A stretch of DNA of 64,000 nucleotides from Agelas oroides (lineage: Eukaryota > Porifera > Demospongiae > Agelasida > Agelasidae). The stretch lies in NCBI GenBank assembly GCA_949130485.1, contig OX422183.1, forward strand, positions 26,365,316-26,429,315, given 5' to 3'. Every line of letters begins with the position of its first letter. The first letter of the stretch is position 1. Positions 56,501 through 64,000 of the stretch are shown here, one piece after another. Position numbers and translations under genes: made by a program. Below the pieces are notes generated by a model that saw only the letters and a program-made list of their open reading frames with translations, did no database searches and had not been told where the DNA came from.

Positions 56501-59500
56501 CGTGATTGTGCATGAGCACAAAACCAACTAGTTCAAGCACATAGTTGCAAGTCACAAGTATGTGATATTGTCCAGTCTCTCACAGTAAGCTTGTGTCACT
56601 TTACTTAAAGGAAAGTTAGGCTAGAGTGCTGTTTATATCATTCATCTGGCCTGAAGACGAGGCTGCAGGTTATTAAAGGAACAGTGATGGCCTGTAATGT
56701 TTGGCTAAACACTTGTACAATGAAGATCTGATAGCATTTCTGTGTTAAGGAGGAGTTGAAATTGTGCATGATAGCCAGGTGGCATGTCAATGCTGTGGCT
56801 AAACAATTTGGAAGGCGAAAAGTGAAATACCTGCTGAGTATGGTTATTTTCAGACCAGTAGCTACTAGCTATGGCTTGAGTGGTTTAGATCTCAGGCTAT
56901 GTCTTCAATTACACATTTGCTGTATCTTTTGCTTGCCACTAGTTCTAGTCGTCATGGTTTTGTCAACCAGTACCTTCAAAGGTGATTCTTCCTCCATGCT
57001 TAAGCAGGTTTAAAAGCATTCGCTGGCCAATAACAGCATTCTTGAGAGGATTGATAGTGAAGCTGTTGTGGGTGTGTAGCTCTTCTTCTCTTCATCTGTT
57101 TGAAGAAGCAGCTGCGAGATCAGTTTGTAGATGTGATGGTCACTCAATCATGTGATACACTCTGATGTTTACACGATAATGGGAGCATCATAAAAACTGT
57201 GTATTTTACATGCAAGCTGTGATTTTCTGTTGTGTAACTTCACTGTTATGGACATATTGCTCCCCTTTTTGTGTAAATAAGCTTACACGTCTGCTATTCA
57301 TTCCTGACAAAACTATGTTCTTAGTATCTAGCAAGAACCAAGAACTTCTTACACGTATGATTTTCATTCCTATTTCCCACTGCTAGCTTCTACTCATAAT
57401 TGTATGTAGCACCTGTGCTTATAGCATACAATGGACCCAAAATAGCTGTGTAAATTGTTCCCAGAGGTATCACTGCAGCTATAGACACATGGAATATTTC
57501 TGTAACCAAAGCTACTAAACATTTGCAAAGTCGGTATATTTAGTGACACCAATGATCATGTGTTTAAACTGGTTTTAGCCTAAATGTAAATGTGTTGTGG
57601 CTTTGTGATGCTTCGTATTCCCATCCTACACAATGTCAACATGTGTTCCTGCTTTTACCTACAGATATAGACGAGTGTGAGCAAGATATAGACAATTGTC
57701 ACACTAATGCTAGATGTATGAACACTATTGGAAGCTATACTTGCCAGTGCAATATTGGATTTCTGGGAGATGGAACAAACTGCACAGGTTAGTTGTGTCG
57801 TGAGTCATGTGTGTTGTGTCTTGAATCTCATAAACAAAGGCCGCTGATCAGTATGAGTTTTTAAACTTCCCCCCACCACAGATATTGATGAGTGTGAGCA
57901 AGATCTGAATTGCCACACTAATGCTACATGTGTAAACACTGTTGGAAGCTATAGCTGCTTGTGCAATATTGGATTCACAGGAGATGGAAGGAGCTGCACA
58001 GGTTTGTCGTATAACAATGAAGCAGTCAAACTAGCTTGCATTACCACTAGTAGAAAGCCGTGTAGTGATAGCAAGGAAACCTGATGTTTCGTCCTGGAAA
58101 TTAGCATTGAACTTTGCTTGAGGTGTATGCCAGTGTTTCCTTGCTACATCTGATCGTCAGGAGTGGAAGGAGTTTGCCTTCACAACTTCCCTCTCTATCA
58201 GGCTGCTTATATAAACGCTATACTTGTATGTCATTGCAATGGTGGAGATGCATGGAAGGAGCTGCACAGGTTTGTATCAATCTCATACCCAATCTCATAC
58301 CTATGCAAGCAGCCTATAGTTGGGCCACTAGTATGTTACTCATCCTGTGGTTGCCATCTAGCCTCATTCCCAGGCCTTTCCTATTTTATGGTCTTTGGTT
58401 TGTATTGAAGTGGAAGAGCGACGAAAAATAGGGTAGGCCTGGGAACACTTATCACGTCAGGTGGATGTGAGGTGGACATTTCAAACAACGCACTAGACTT
58501 CATCATCGAGCGCTTCACCGCCAGGTAGAACCTCAGACGTTCACAAAATTGAGAGTAGCGTATAATTTCTAATAATTCGTTTAAAAAAAAAAGTTCAATT
58601 TTAGCTGTACGATTTGATTAGGGTACGTAAATTACTGAATATTTCGAGAAACAGGGGGTGTACGAATAAATGGAGTATTTGTACAAAGTGAATAGAAGAA
58701 AAACGTGTGCAAGTTTTCAACACTAAAGAAACCGATCAGCAGGTTCTTTTCTAGCTTCGGTTAGCTGCCATTACGTATAACAACTAACTTTGGCTTTGAT
58801 CTACGACTATGTGCATACAATGTCACGTATATCTGCCTACCCTAGGTGAGCAAGTTTACAAGGCTCCACAACTTATGCTTCACATGAAGACGTCAGTCGC
58901 ACTAAGACCTCTTAGCTGACATTGAAGAATGAACTTGTAGTATGCTGTACAGGATTCGCTGAATGTTAGTCTCGCAAGACTCCACACGACTAAACCTGAG
59001 GGAACATGTGGACTGACCTCACCCTGGCTTGTTTTGACATCGTTCCTGGTTGTACGATCATAACCAAGAGCCAAAAGAACGCTTCGCAATCTGGATGTTG
59101 GAAACACTCTCACCGTATTTGCATCAACTCAGAGTGCTTGTGCTCAAATGCGCTTCTGGTGTACAACGAATAATAATTTCATTTTAACGTGTACGAATAA
59201 ATTAGAGTACGTAAATTACTATTTTTCCTGGAAAAGGGGGGCGTACGAATTAATTGGGTGGATGTTGTTTTTATTGTGTTCTTGTGTGTGTGCATGTGCA
59301 TGTTCCTGCTGTGTTCATTATAACTAGGAGTACGCATGCGTATGATGCCTCACGCTGTGGCATGCGCCAGTGTGTCTATGTGCATTGCGCATGCGGGTGA
59401 GGCGCGCGGAGCAAGTGTGCGCTGCTGGTTTAGTGGGAGCCCAAAGAACATTACCTGGCTTGTGGAGACTCTCCAGTACATGCTTTCTACTTTTGAACTC

Positions 59501-62500
59501 TTTCTTGTTCTCTTCTTGCTCTCTTTGCTTCTGCGGTGGACTGACCTCTTTGCTTTTTTCTTTGTCAGAGTCGCTAGCCGTTGGCTGCGTTGAGCACTTG
59601 TTTCTGCACTTGACTCCGCCAAATACGTACGTTGCGAAGGCCCAGGCGCGTGTCTTCCCCGTCCTCCATCGCCAAGTAATGTTGGCCCCCCCCAACTCCT
59701 TCCTCCATCGACGTCCTCGTGTCAGTGACGCCTGATTCTGAGCGTGAGCGCGAATTGACATTCCTAAGCATGACTGCAAATTGACATTCCTAAGCGTGAC
59801 CACCATGTACGTACGTACGTACGCACATCCCGAGAATAGATCCCCGATTGAGAGCCTCACGCTAATGCGCTCGGCAATTATCTCTTTGTACCCTTCCCCC
59901 TTTGGGGTTATTCGATGATGATTGATTGATTGATTGATTGGGTGTACGAATTGTTAGAAATTCTACAGTACTCCACTTGACTGGTGAGAAACTCTCAGGT
60001 TTAGTATGCACTCTTTTGTAGTAGGGCACTGCCTCACCCTACGTCCACCTTGCGTCTGCCTCACGTGATCAGTGTTCCTAGGCCTTTCCCATTTTTCGCT
60101 GTGGTCCACTTCTGTGTTTTAACACACGGGAGGCTTGGGAACGAGGTTCCTTGCCATTAGCATTAGTCTGGTTTGTTTTGCATTATGAATCATCAGTAAA
60201 TTCTGTACCCACAGATATTGATGAGTGTGAGATACATCTACATGATTGCCACACCAATGCTATGTGCATTAACATTGTTGGAAGCTATACCTGCCAGTGC
60301 AGTGTTGGGTTCCAGGGAGATGGAAGGAGCTGCACAGGTTTGTGCTTTATTATCGTATGTTGAATATGAATCATGGATGTTGTGTGTATTGAGAAGGCAA
60401 GTTAGATAAACGTGTCTCATCCACACATGTGCAAACAGTGTAGAAAGAGCGACCTATCTTTTGCAGATACTACCAAGAGTGTGTGACTATCTAATGTTTC
60501 TAACCGGTTGGAACTTACCACCAGTACCAAATATAGTAACCTGTAGTGTGCATGCTTCCTGGGCTGTGCTAAGCAAAGCATGAGTTAGCCGAGTATCCAG
60601 GCTCTTAGAGTCTGCCCGATCAGCGCCTTGGGCCCATTTGGCCAAGTCAAGCTACAGTGAAGTTTGCCAACCCTTGAAGACATTAAATAGGGTGGCACTT
60701 CGTGCTACCCAAGTTTTTTTGAACAGACTGTGGCTTCATTGTGTGCTGTAGTTTTGCCTTGCAGGAATTGCCACACACTGCTGCCAGTTGAAGTACTCTG
60801 ACTGACATACTGGGAGTATTATGTCAAAACAAGAGCATATCTGCATAGATGGAAGCCATTGTTGCTTCAGCACGTGACCAGGTGTTCTATAATTTAATTG
60901 AAAATTCTGCCTTGACTATGGGCCTCTATTGGAGTTGCATGCTCTTCTTCTTACGTGCTCTTGATACTACTTATTTAGAGTAGACAGTACCTTACAACAG
61001 ATTTCAGAGAATTGTGATGTCATTTTCAAACAGTAACTGTGAGAGTAGTTTTATGCCTACTTTGGTTTCACATGCATGGAAGGAAGTGTAATTGGTATTA
61101 AAGGATAACTTCTAGTATACTGGACTGCTGCAAATTGCAGTTGTGTTTCAAGGATAGTAACAGTTTGAGGGCAACTTTTGACATACCAATTGTTCAAAGT
61201 AGCTCTGTTGTACCATAATTTTCAGACTGAAGCCATATCTGTGCTTACCTTACACAGATGTTGATGAGTGTGAGCAAGATCTAGGTGGTTGCCACACTAA
61301 TGCTACATGTGTAAACACTGTTGGGAGCTATAACTGCTTGTGCAGTGATGGATTTGAGGGAAATGGAAAGAGCTGCACAGGTTTGTCATGTATCAATAAG
61401 TAGCATAGCACTGCTACACGCACATATATTTCACGCTACATGTGTTTACATACATCTTGAACTCCACAGCTTCACTGAATTGTTATCACTAAATAGTGAA
61501 GCTGTGAAATGGTACAGCAGATTGCAAAAGTCTTGCAACAACCAAACTGAACAGTGGAAAACCACAATTGATTTACTACGTGTGAATCTGATTATCTTTC
61601 CCGCCTCAGCACTCCTTCCTCTTGGTTCAAACACAGTAAATCAATTGTGGTTTTCCACTGTTCAGCTTGCTTGTTGCAAGACTTTTGCAATCTGCTGTAC
61701 TAGCATGGGAACTTGATAGACTACCTCTGAACTGCCTCTATTTATTCAGTTGAAAAACCTGTGGTATATTCTTGTCAGTTCTGTTCTTTGCAGCTTGCCT
61801 CTATGACCTGTCTCATTTAAATATAGTCTGTAATTTTCGGTTCACTTGTTTATTTAGAGCAATGAGCTCTTATGTTTCAAGGTCTAGATGATGTAAATGC
61901 TGCCAAAATCCATAACTGTGAGGGACTCCATAGAAATGTATAGGTATGTTGTGTATTGATGTTTTGATGAGAGATTGAGAAATAAATCCACGAAAAAAAA
62001 TGATAGGATCCAGGTGGGATTGAAACTGACAACCTGAATACTAGTCAGACACTCCTACCACTATGTTCATTGGATTCCTGGCAGAGGAGCAGAAGACAAG
62101 CTATTTATTTCTCACTCTCTTGGCATATTATCAATATTCATGACACCTACTGTCGCCAACAGTAAATAACGTCAAGCCTCTGAGTTGTGTTGTGCGTCAA
62201 TCTCATATATGCCCATCCTGTTATATATATTAATGGCTTGTGTTCTATAGACATTGATGAGTGTTCACAAGATCAGGATGATTGCCACAGTAATGCAGTG
62301 TGTGTAAACACTGTTGGAAGTTACACCTGCCAGTGTAGTGTTGGATTCCGGGGAGATGGAAGGATCTGCACAGGTTTGTTCTGTGTCAAATCCATAGCCT
62401 AGTTGCTAAATACATACTTAGCTTCCAGGTCCATGGTTTGGTTACAAGTGTGTCAGAACTTGTTAGATAGCATACAAGAATCTTATTAAAAAACATCAAT

Positions 62501-63364
62501 ATCATTGTAATTGAGTTTCAATGCCTCCTAGCACTTGACATTGAACAGAAGCATTGCCTCTGCTGGTCAATTAGTGTACACCTTTCTTTATAGGCCTTCT
62601 GAATAATTTTTGCACCTGTTATCATTTGTAGTCAGTAAGATAGTTGGTATGACAGGTGAACATTTGTTGAGCTGCTGTACACATTCACTTTTTGTGTATG
62701 ATTACAAACACAGACTCTTGGCGCTTTTGTATACAGTTGTGTTGGATAGTTTTTTTTGCTTACCTCAATTTCTTCTCTTTTATCCACCACAGTGTTTGCT
62801 TCTCCTAGGATTACAAATGTGGGGTTAGTTGATGGTACAAACCTCCACGTTAATTGGACATTTGCTGGTCAACATGTAGGCAGTTATGTGCTGGAAATAT
62901 TGCGTTACGAGGATAACACACTCAGAGAGAATCAGACAGTTGTAGTTAAGCAGAACTTTTATGTAATTGAGAATGCCAACCTAAATTCGGAATACCGTTT
63001 CCGTGTCCGAGCTATAAGTGATACAGGTAACAGTACCTTCACACAACAAAGAGCCATTCAACTAGGAGTGGGATTGAGGGGGTGGCACATTGCTCTGATA
63101 GCTATCTTTCTGCTGTTGGCTGTTTTGCTGTGCTGTATTCTTTGCTGCTGCATTGCAATTCTATGGAAAGAACGTAGAAGGACCTATTATGCAGAAAAAC
63201 AAGGTTTGTGTATAACTATGTCTGTGTACAATGTATGTAAGCAGTCAAATCAGCACTTTGTAGGCCTGCAAGTCCTACCAAACTGCAATGTTATTGTTAG
63301 TATTACTCTGTGCTCCTTTGTTCCACATATATACAGAAAAGGCTTATGCTGAAGAGTTTACAGA
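44517..63364 (+). CDS. gene B: Ig4-EGF5-FN3 single-pass receptor (3' end not resolved)
   Basis: Exons: 44517-44574, 46548-46811, 53035-53373, 53881-54007, 54196-54401, 56166-56447, 57665-57787, 57882-58001, 60215-60337, 61258-61380, 62251-62373, 62793-63203, 63337-63364. These give about 775 residues without the final exon: signal peptide 1-19, four Ig-like domains (20-425), five calcium-binding EGFs (426-629), FN3 and transmembrane exon (630-766), then the start of a cytoplasmic tail. It is the inverted paralogue of gene A with the same exon lengths and phases. It differs by fewer EGFs, no nested Swi5 gene, and an Ig1-Ig2 intron of 6.2 kb (2.5 kb in A). The last exon lies beyond the window or is not recognisable; a frame after TCTACAG at 63578 is a weak alternative. 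Confidence 0.8.
44848..45143. mobile_element. miniature inverted-repeat element with TTGATC repeats
   Basis: Left end CAAGGGGTAGTCACTTATAT and right end ATATAAATGATTACCCCTTG, extending inward through TAGAAGCGTTTGC on both sides (about 50-bp arms). The interior is rich in TTGATC/GATCAA. It lies in gene B's intron 1. Confidence 0.7.
45269..45322. repeat. hairpin TACCCATATCTCCCTGTCA
   Basis: TACCCATATCTCCCTGTCA pairs with TGACAGGGAGATGCAGGGGTA across a 10-nt loop. No gene nearby needs it; it is probably a repeat relic. Confidence 0.55.
45478..45528. repeat. hairpin GTCTGGACTGCAGACCCTTC
   Basis: A near-perfect inverted repeat with about 20-bp arms (GTCTGGACTGCAGACCCTTC / GAAGGGTCTGCGGTCCAGAC) and a short loop. 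Confidence 0.65.
45551..45794. mobile_element. foldback element, ~105-bp arms
   Basis: TGTTAACAAATGAGTATTCG at the left is mirrored by CGAATACTCATTTGTTAACA at the right, and the arms continue through GCAACGTTTCGGTCCCGAGG to the centre. It would snap back into an almost full-length hairpin. It lies in gene B's intron 1. Confidence 0.82.
45957..46034 (+). pseudogene. truncated extra copy of the Ig1 exon
   Basis: TCATTGACTTTACTGAGCAC through CACCCTGCAATGTGC matches the first ~76 nt of the Ig1 exon, preceded by a CTACAG. It then breaks into intron-type sequence (CTATCAGTTTACTGTAGGC), reaching a stop after ten codons. It matches gene A's Asn version (LNES), not gene B's own Thr version (LTES). 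Confidence 0.78.
46135..46220. repeat. VNTR in gene B intron 1, ~3 units
   Basis: GAATACCAAGAAGGAACCA units, the reverse-strand counterpart of gene A's VNTR at 36918-37178 but with only about three copies. Confidence 0.8.
46548..46811 (+). CDS. gene B exon 2: Ig1
   Basis: 264 nt, phase 1-1, with Cys in VTLQCSVSD and GNYRCVARS. It has the same tandem TTCAGCAG acceptor as gene A. Substitutions relative to A cluster around the first cysteine (SVSDGEV in B, AVSNGAV in A). Confidence 0.88.
49745..49822. repeat. 16-bp minisatellite CAGTCCAGTAGTCCAGTC
   Basis: About five tandem copies of AGTCCAGTCCAGTAGTCC-type units, with an A/G variant (CAATAG) in the last ones. Confidence 0.85.
49960..50475. 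mobile_element. foldback inverted-repeat element
   Basis: ACAGTACACAGTCAAGTGAC and GGAGTATGAGTACAAACTTC on the left return in reverse as GAAGTTTGTACTCATACTCC and GTCACTCAACTGTGTACTGT on the right, with weaker outer arms. A small inner hairpin (ATACCGATGT / ACATCGGTAT) lies near 50297-50325. Confidence 0.75.
53035..53373 (+). CDS. gene B exon 3: Ig2
   Basis: 339 nt, phase 1-1, Cys in VFQCEFNQL and EVRCVASD. One notable change from gene A is an extra cysteine next to the core Trp (WDVCTGDN in B, WDVRTSSN in A). Confidence 0.88.
53881..54007 (+). CDS. gene B exon 4: Ig3, first half
   Basis: 127 nt, phase 1 to 2, after a CCTCCACAG acceptor. It reads [19 protein letters not shown], then LVLGCAK with the first Ig cysteine. 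The intron before it is only 507 bp; in gene A the same intron is 3.9 kb and contains Swi5. Confidence 0.83.
54196..54401 (+). CDS. gene B exon 5: Ig3, second half
   Basis: 206 nt, phase 2 to 1. It begins by completing an Arg codon, then WEISGQSNP and later RIYVCGTDAQ with the second cysteine. Confidence 0.85.
54449..54955. mobile_element. piggyBac-like miniature element with TTAA duplication
   Basis: TTAA (54445-54448), then CCCTTTAACAACCGATG at the left; GGTTGTTAAAGAG, then TTAA (54956-54959) at the right. TTAA targets and CCC-type termini are the piggyBac hallmark. It is 507 bp, contains a GACGCCATATGGCGTC palindrome and encodes no transposase. It lies in the Ig3-Ig4 intron of gene B only. 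Confidence 0.75.
55000..55577. mobile_element. element of the GGGGCTTGCTCAGGCTC family, right end
   Basis: The right end GTGTGGGGCTTGCTCAGGCT and interior phrases such as CATGAAATGTTTGAATGTGC resemble the element at 23912-24513. The left end is not clearly defined, so the start given is approximate. Confidence 0.45.
56166..56447 (+). CDS. gene B exon 6: Ig4-like without disulphide
   Basis: 282 nt, phase 1-1. It reads PPPSPVPGYSDQSTS, then [10 protein letters not shown] and [10 protein letters not shown]. Like its gene A counterpart it contains no cysteine at all. Confidence 0.83.
56448..57664 (+). other. gene B intron 6, nothing recognised
   Basis: Ordinary intron of 1.2 kb. No repeat or exon-like structure that I can support. 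Confidence 0.5.
57665..57787 (+). CDS. gene B exon 7: cbEGF 1
   Basis: 123 nt, phase 1-1, DIDECEQDIDNCHTNARC signature and six cysteines. Confidence 0.87.
57882..58001 (+). CDS. gene B exon 8: cbEGF 2
   Basis: 120 nt, one codon shorter than the others between the first two cysteines (CEQDLNCHTN). Only 94 bp from the previous exon. Confidence 0.86.
58214..58269 (+). pseudogene. decayed EGF exon relic, 3' half
   Basis: CGCTATACTTGTATGTCATT then GCAATGGTGGAGATGCATGG and AGCTGCACAG ends at a GTTTG donor, like the true EGF exons. It lacks the 5' half and carries an internal deletion of about 10 nt. Confidence 0.6.
59030..59085 (-). pseudogene. EF-hand-like exon fragment inside the composite element
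   Basis: Minus strand reads PTSRLRSVLLALGYDRTTRN then DVKTSQ before a GTGAGG donor. The pattern 'LRxVLxALGYxxTxxDV' resembles the second half of an EF-hand unit of centrin/EFCAB type. Resemblance is by eye and the 5' boundary is unknown. Confidence 0.3.
59478..59600 (-). pseudogene. Lys/Glu-rich exon fragment inside the composite element
   Basis: Minus strand reads ASDSDKEKSKEVSPPQKQRE and on to KSRKHVLESLHKP, then a GTAATG donor. A second frame is also open over this stretch. It could be the exon preceding the EF-hand-like fragment in a captured gene piece. Confidence 0.25.
60215..60337 (+). CDS. gene B exon 9: cbEGF 3
   Basis: 123 nt, phase 1-1, reads DIDECEIHLHDCHTNAMC. It is separated from cbEGF 2 by the composite element. 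Confidence 0.87.
60338..61257 (+). other. gene B intron 9, nothing recognised
   Basis: Ordinary 0.9-kb intron with no repeat that I can name. Confidence 0.5.
61258..61380 (+). CDS. gene B exon 10: cbEGF 4
   Basis: 123 nt, phase 1-1, reads DVDECEQDLGGCHTNATC. Ile-to-Val at the second position keeps the calcium-binding signature. Confidence 0.86.
61381..62250 (+). other. gene B intron 10 with an inverted repeat and a tRNA-derived repeat
   Basis: A hairpin at about 61496-61700 pairs GTACAGCAGATTGCAAAAGT and AACAGTGGAAAACCACAATT with their reverse complements. It is followed by the tRNA-derived repeat at 61960-62185. Confidence 0.55.
61960..62185 (-). repeat. tRNA-derived repeat, degenerate single arm
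   Basis: Starts TTTTGATGAGAGATTGAGAA, holds a decayed tRNA-like block (GGTGGGATTGAAACTGACAA, CTAGTCAGACACTCCTACCA) and ends AACGTCAAGCCTCTGAG. Same family as the paired repeats in gene A's EGF introns. Confidence 0.6.
62251..62373 (+). CDS. gene B exon 11: cbEGF 5
   Basis: 123 nt, phase 1-1, reads [18 protein letters not shown]. This is the only gene B module resembling the CAQDQD series that was amplified in gene A. Confidence 0.87.
62793..63203 (+). CDS. gene B exon 12: FN3 + transmembrane
   Basis: 411 nt, phase 1-1. FN3 from SPRITNVGLV, core Trp in VNWTF, then a helix starting GWHIALIAIFLLLAVLL with the CCxLCCC-type cluster and KERRR. TYYAEKQ follows at the membrane edge. Confidence 0.9.
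63337..63364 (+). CDS. gene B exon 13: 28-nt cytoplasmic mini-exon
   Basis: ATATACAG acceptor, 28 nt, GTGAGT donor, phase 1 to 2, encoding EKAYAEEFT. Same size and phase as gene A's 20881-20908. Confidence 0.65.
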
Positions 63365-63389
63365 GTGAGTCATTTCATAATTTGTTGTA

Positions 63390-63980
63390 CAGTAGGAAGA
63401 CACTTATCCAAACATGTTGGGACTGGAGGGTATTCGGAAAACTGAAGTACAACAGAAGGTGCCATTATAATGCTAGCCCACGTGACAGAAACTGTACGCG
63501 GAGTGAGCTGCTGTGCTAGCACTAAGCTGCTGATGTGCTGCTGTCACCGGCGTGTGATACATCTCCTGACTCTACAGGTCTGAAAGTGTACTTCTGGACA
63601 CTGCCTATATAGCAAGCGCTAGAATGTGCACAATCGTAACCCGTTGCTCAGTCTCCATTCCACTGGGCGCATGCGGTAGGCTAGCGGTACCCAGCGGCTG
63701 ACTTTGACATGCAGTTGCTTTTACCTTTCTTGAGAAGCCTTCCTCGCCCTTAGAAGTTATCCTGTGCTTCAGTTGCCATACAATGGGTAGAGCGAGCACT
63801 GAAACACTCTATATTGATGATTTAAACAGCTATAGCCAAGCTTCCCGTTGACGAAAGTAGCCGGAAATAGTGGGTGTCGCTTTGCTAAGCATGTTCGGAT
63901 AACCAACGTGTTTGGATAACTGAAGTTCGGATAACCAACGTGTTTGGATAACTGAAGTTCGGATAAGTGACCTCCTACTG
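63390..63980. mobile_element. pogo/Tigger-like non-autonomous element with TA duplication
   Basis: Left end CAGTAGGAAGACACTTATCC and right end GGATAAGTGACCTCCTACTG, each flanked by TA. A ~32-bp tandem (GATAACCAACGTGTTTGGAT) lies just inside the right end. TA targets and CAG termini with TTATCC fit the Tc1/mariner-pogo group. It sits in the intron after gene B's mini-exon and has no transposase. Confidence 0.7.
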
Positions 63981-64000
63981 TATTTCTAATTAGCTTGGTG

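Larger units (their letters stand above)
58359..60147. mobile_element. composite inverted-repeat element in the EGF2-EGF3 intron
   Basis: Two small GCCTCGTTCCCAGGC-type elements (58359-58447 and about 60083-60147) flank 1.6 kb in opposite orientation, and the inverted identity continues inward (58406-58477 against 60043-60113). The interior contains two direct copies of a TACGTAAATTACT-type block (about 58620-58675, 59200-59260) and minus-strand exon-like pieces. No transposase is seen. Confidence 0.6.

Noticed and set aside
59324..59860. 178-codon minus-strand open frame inside the composite element
   Set aside because: The frame runs through a good splice donor and low-complexity stretches, and its ends show no domain. 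Only the inner Lys/Glu-rich part was kept, as a weak exon fragment.
63578..63702. Alternative last exon of gene B after TCTACAG
   Set aside because: A phase-2 frame stays open for about 40 codons but lies inside the pogo-like element and shares nothing with gene A's tail. It was left out of the gene model.

Overview
This is animal nuclear DNA: AT-rich, heavily loaded with repeats, with GT-AG introns and one-domain exons in symmetric phase 1-1. The domain set (signal peptide, Ig, calcium-binding EGF, FN3, transmembrane helix) is metazoan. A basal invertebrate such as a demosponge is my guess; the sequence does not prove it.

Layout. 1-2100 is mostly non-coding, with weak exon candidates. 2116-5740 is a satellite of about 20 monomers of ~183 bp. 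5870-18470 is repeat-dominated: huge CTCTAC arrays in both orientations, a 24-bp minisatellite, a ~2.8-kb inverted repeat (8834-11620) with a hAT-like insertion in one arm, and several short palindromic repeats. 18470-64000 is the gene-bearing half.

The core of the window is a pair of paralogous cell-surface receptor genes in head-to-head (divergent) orientation. Gene A runs on the minus strand (start codon 38664, stop 20365). Gene B runs on the plus strand (start codon 44517, past 63364). I rebuilt both exon by exon. Each encodes a signal peptide, four Ig-like domains (the third split over two exons), a run of calcium-binding EGF modules (8 in A, 5 in B), one FN3 domain, one cysteine-rich transmembrane helix and a short charged tail. 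The predicted A protein is 914 aa. Exon lengths match between the copies (264, 339, 127, 206, 282, 123, 411 and 28 nt), and intron sequence around several exons is also conserved. The pair is therefore an inverted segmental duplication. The copies differ in EGF number, exon 1, mobile-element content and one nested gene.

The nested gene, on the minus strand in an intron of gene A (30564-31145), is an intronless 193-aa protein with a C-terminal Swi5 recombination-repair domain and its own polyadenylation signal. Gene B's matching intron is only about 0.5 kb and lacks it.

In gene A, an ~884-bp unit (one EGF exon plus an inverted pair of tRNA-Thr-like repeats) is tandemly repeated with near-perfect identity, and degenerate EGF exon relics lie nearby. 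Gene B has a truncated extra Ig1 exon and introns with piggyBac-like, pogo/Tigger-like and composite inverted-repeat elements. One of these may carry fragments of another gene. Recent EGF gain and loss, plus the receptor architecture, make the pair a candidate for a fast-evolving recognition locus. That function is inference only.
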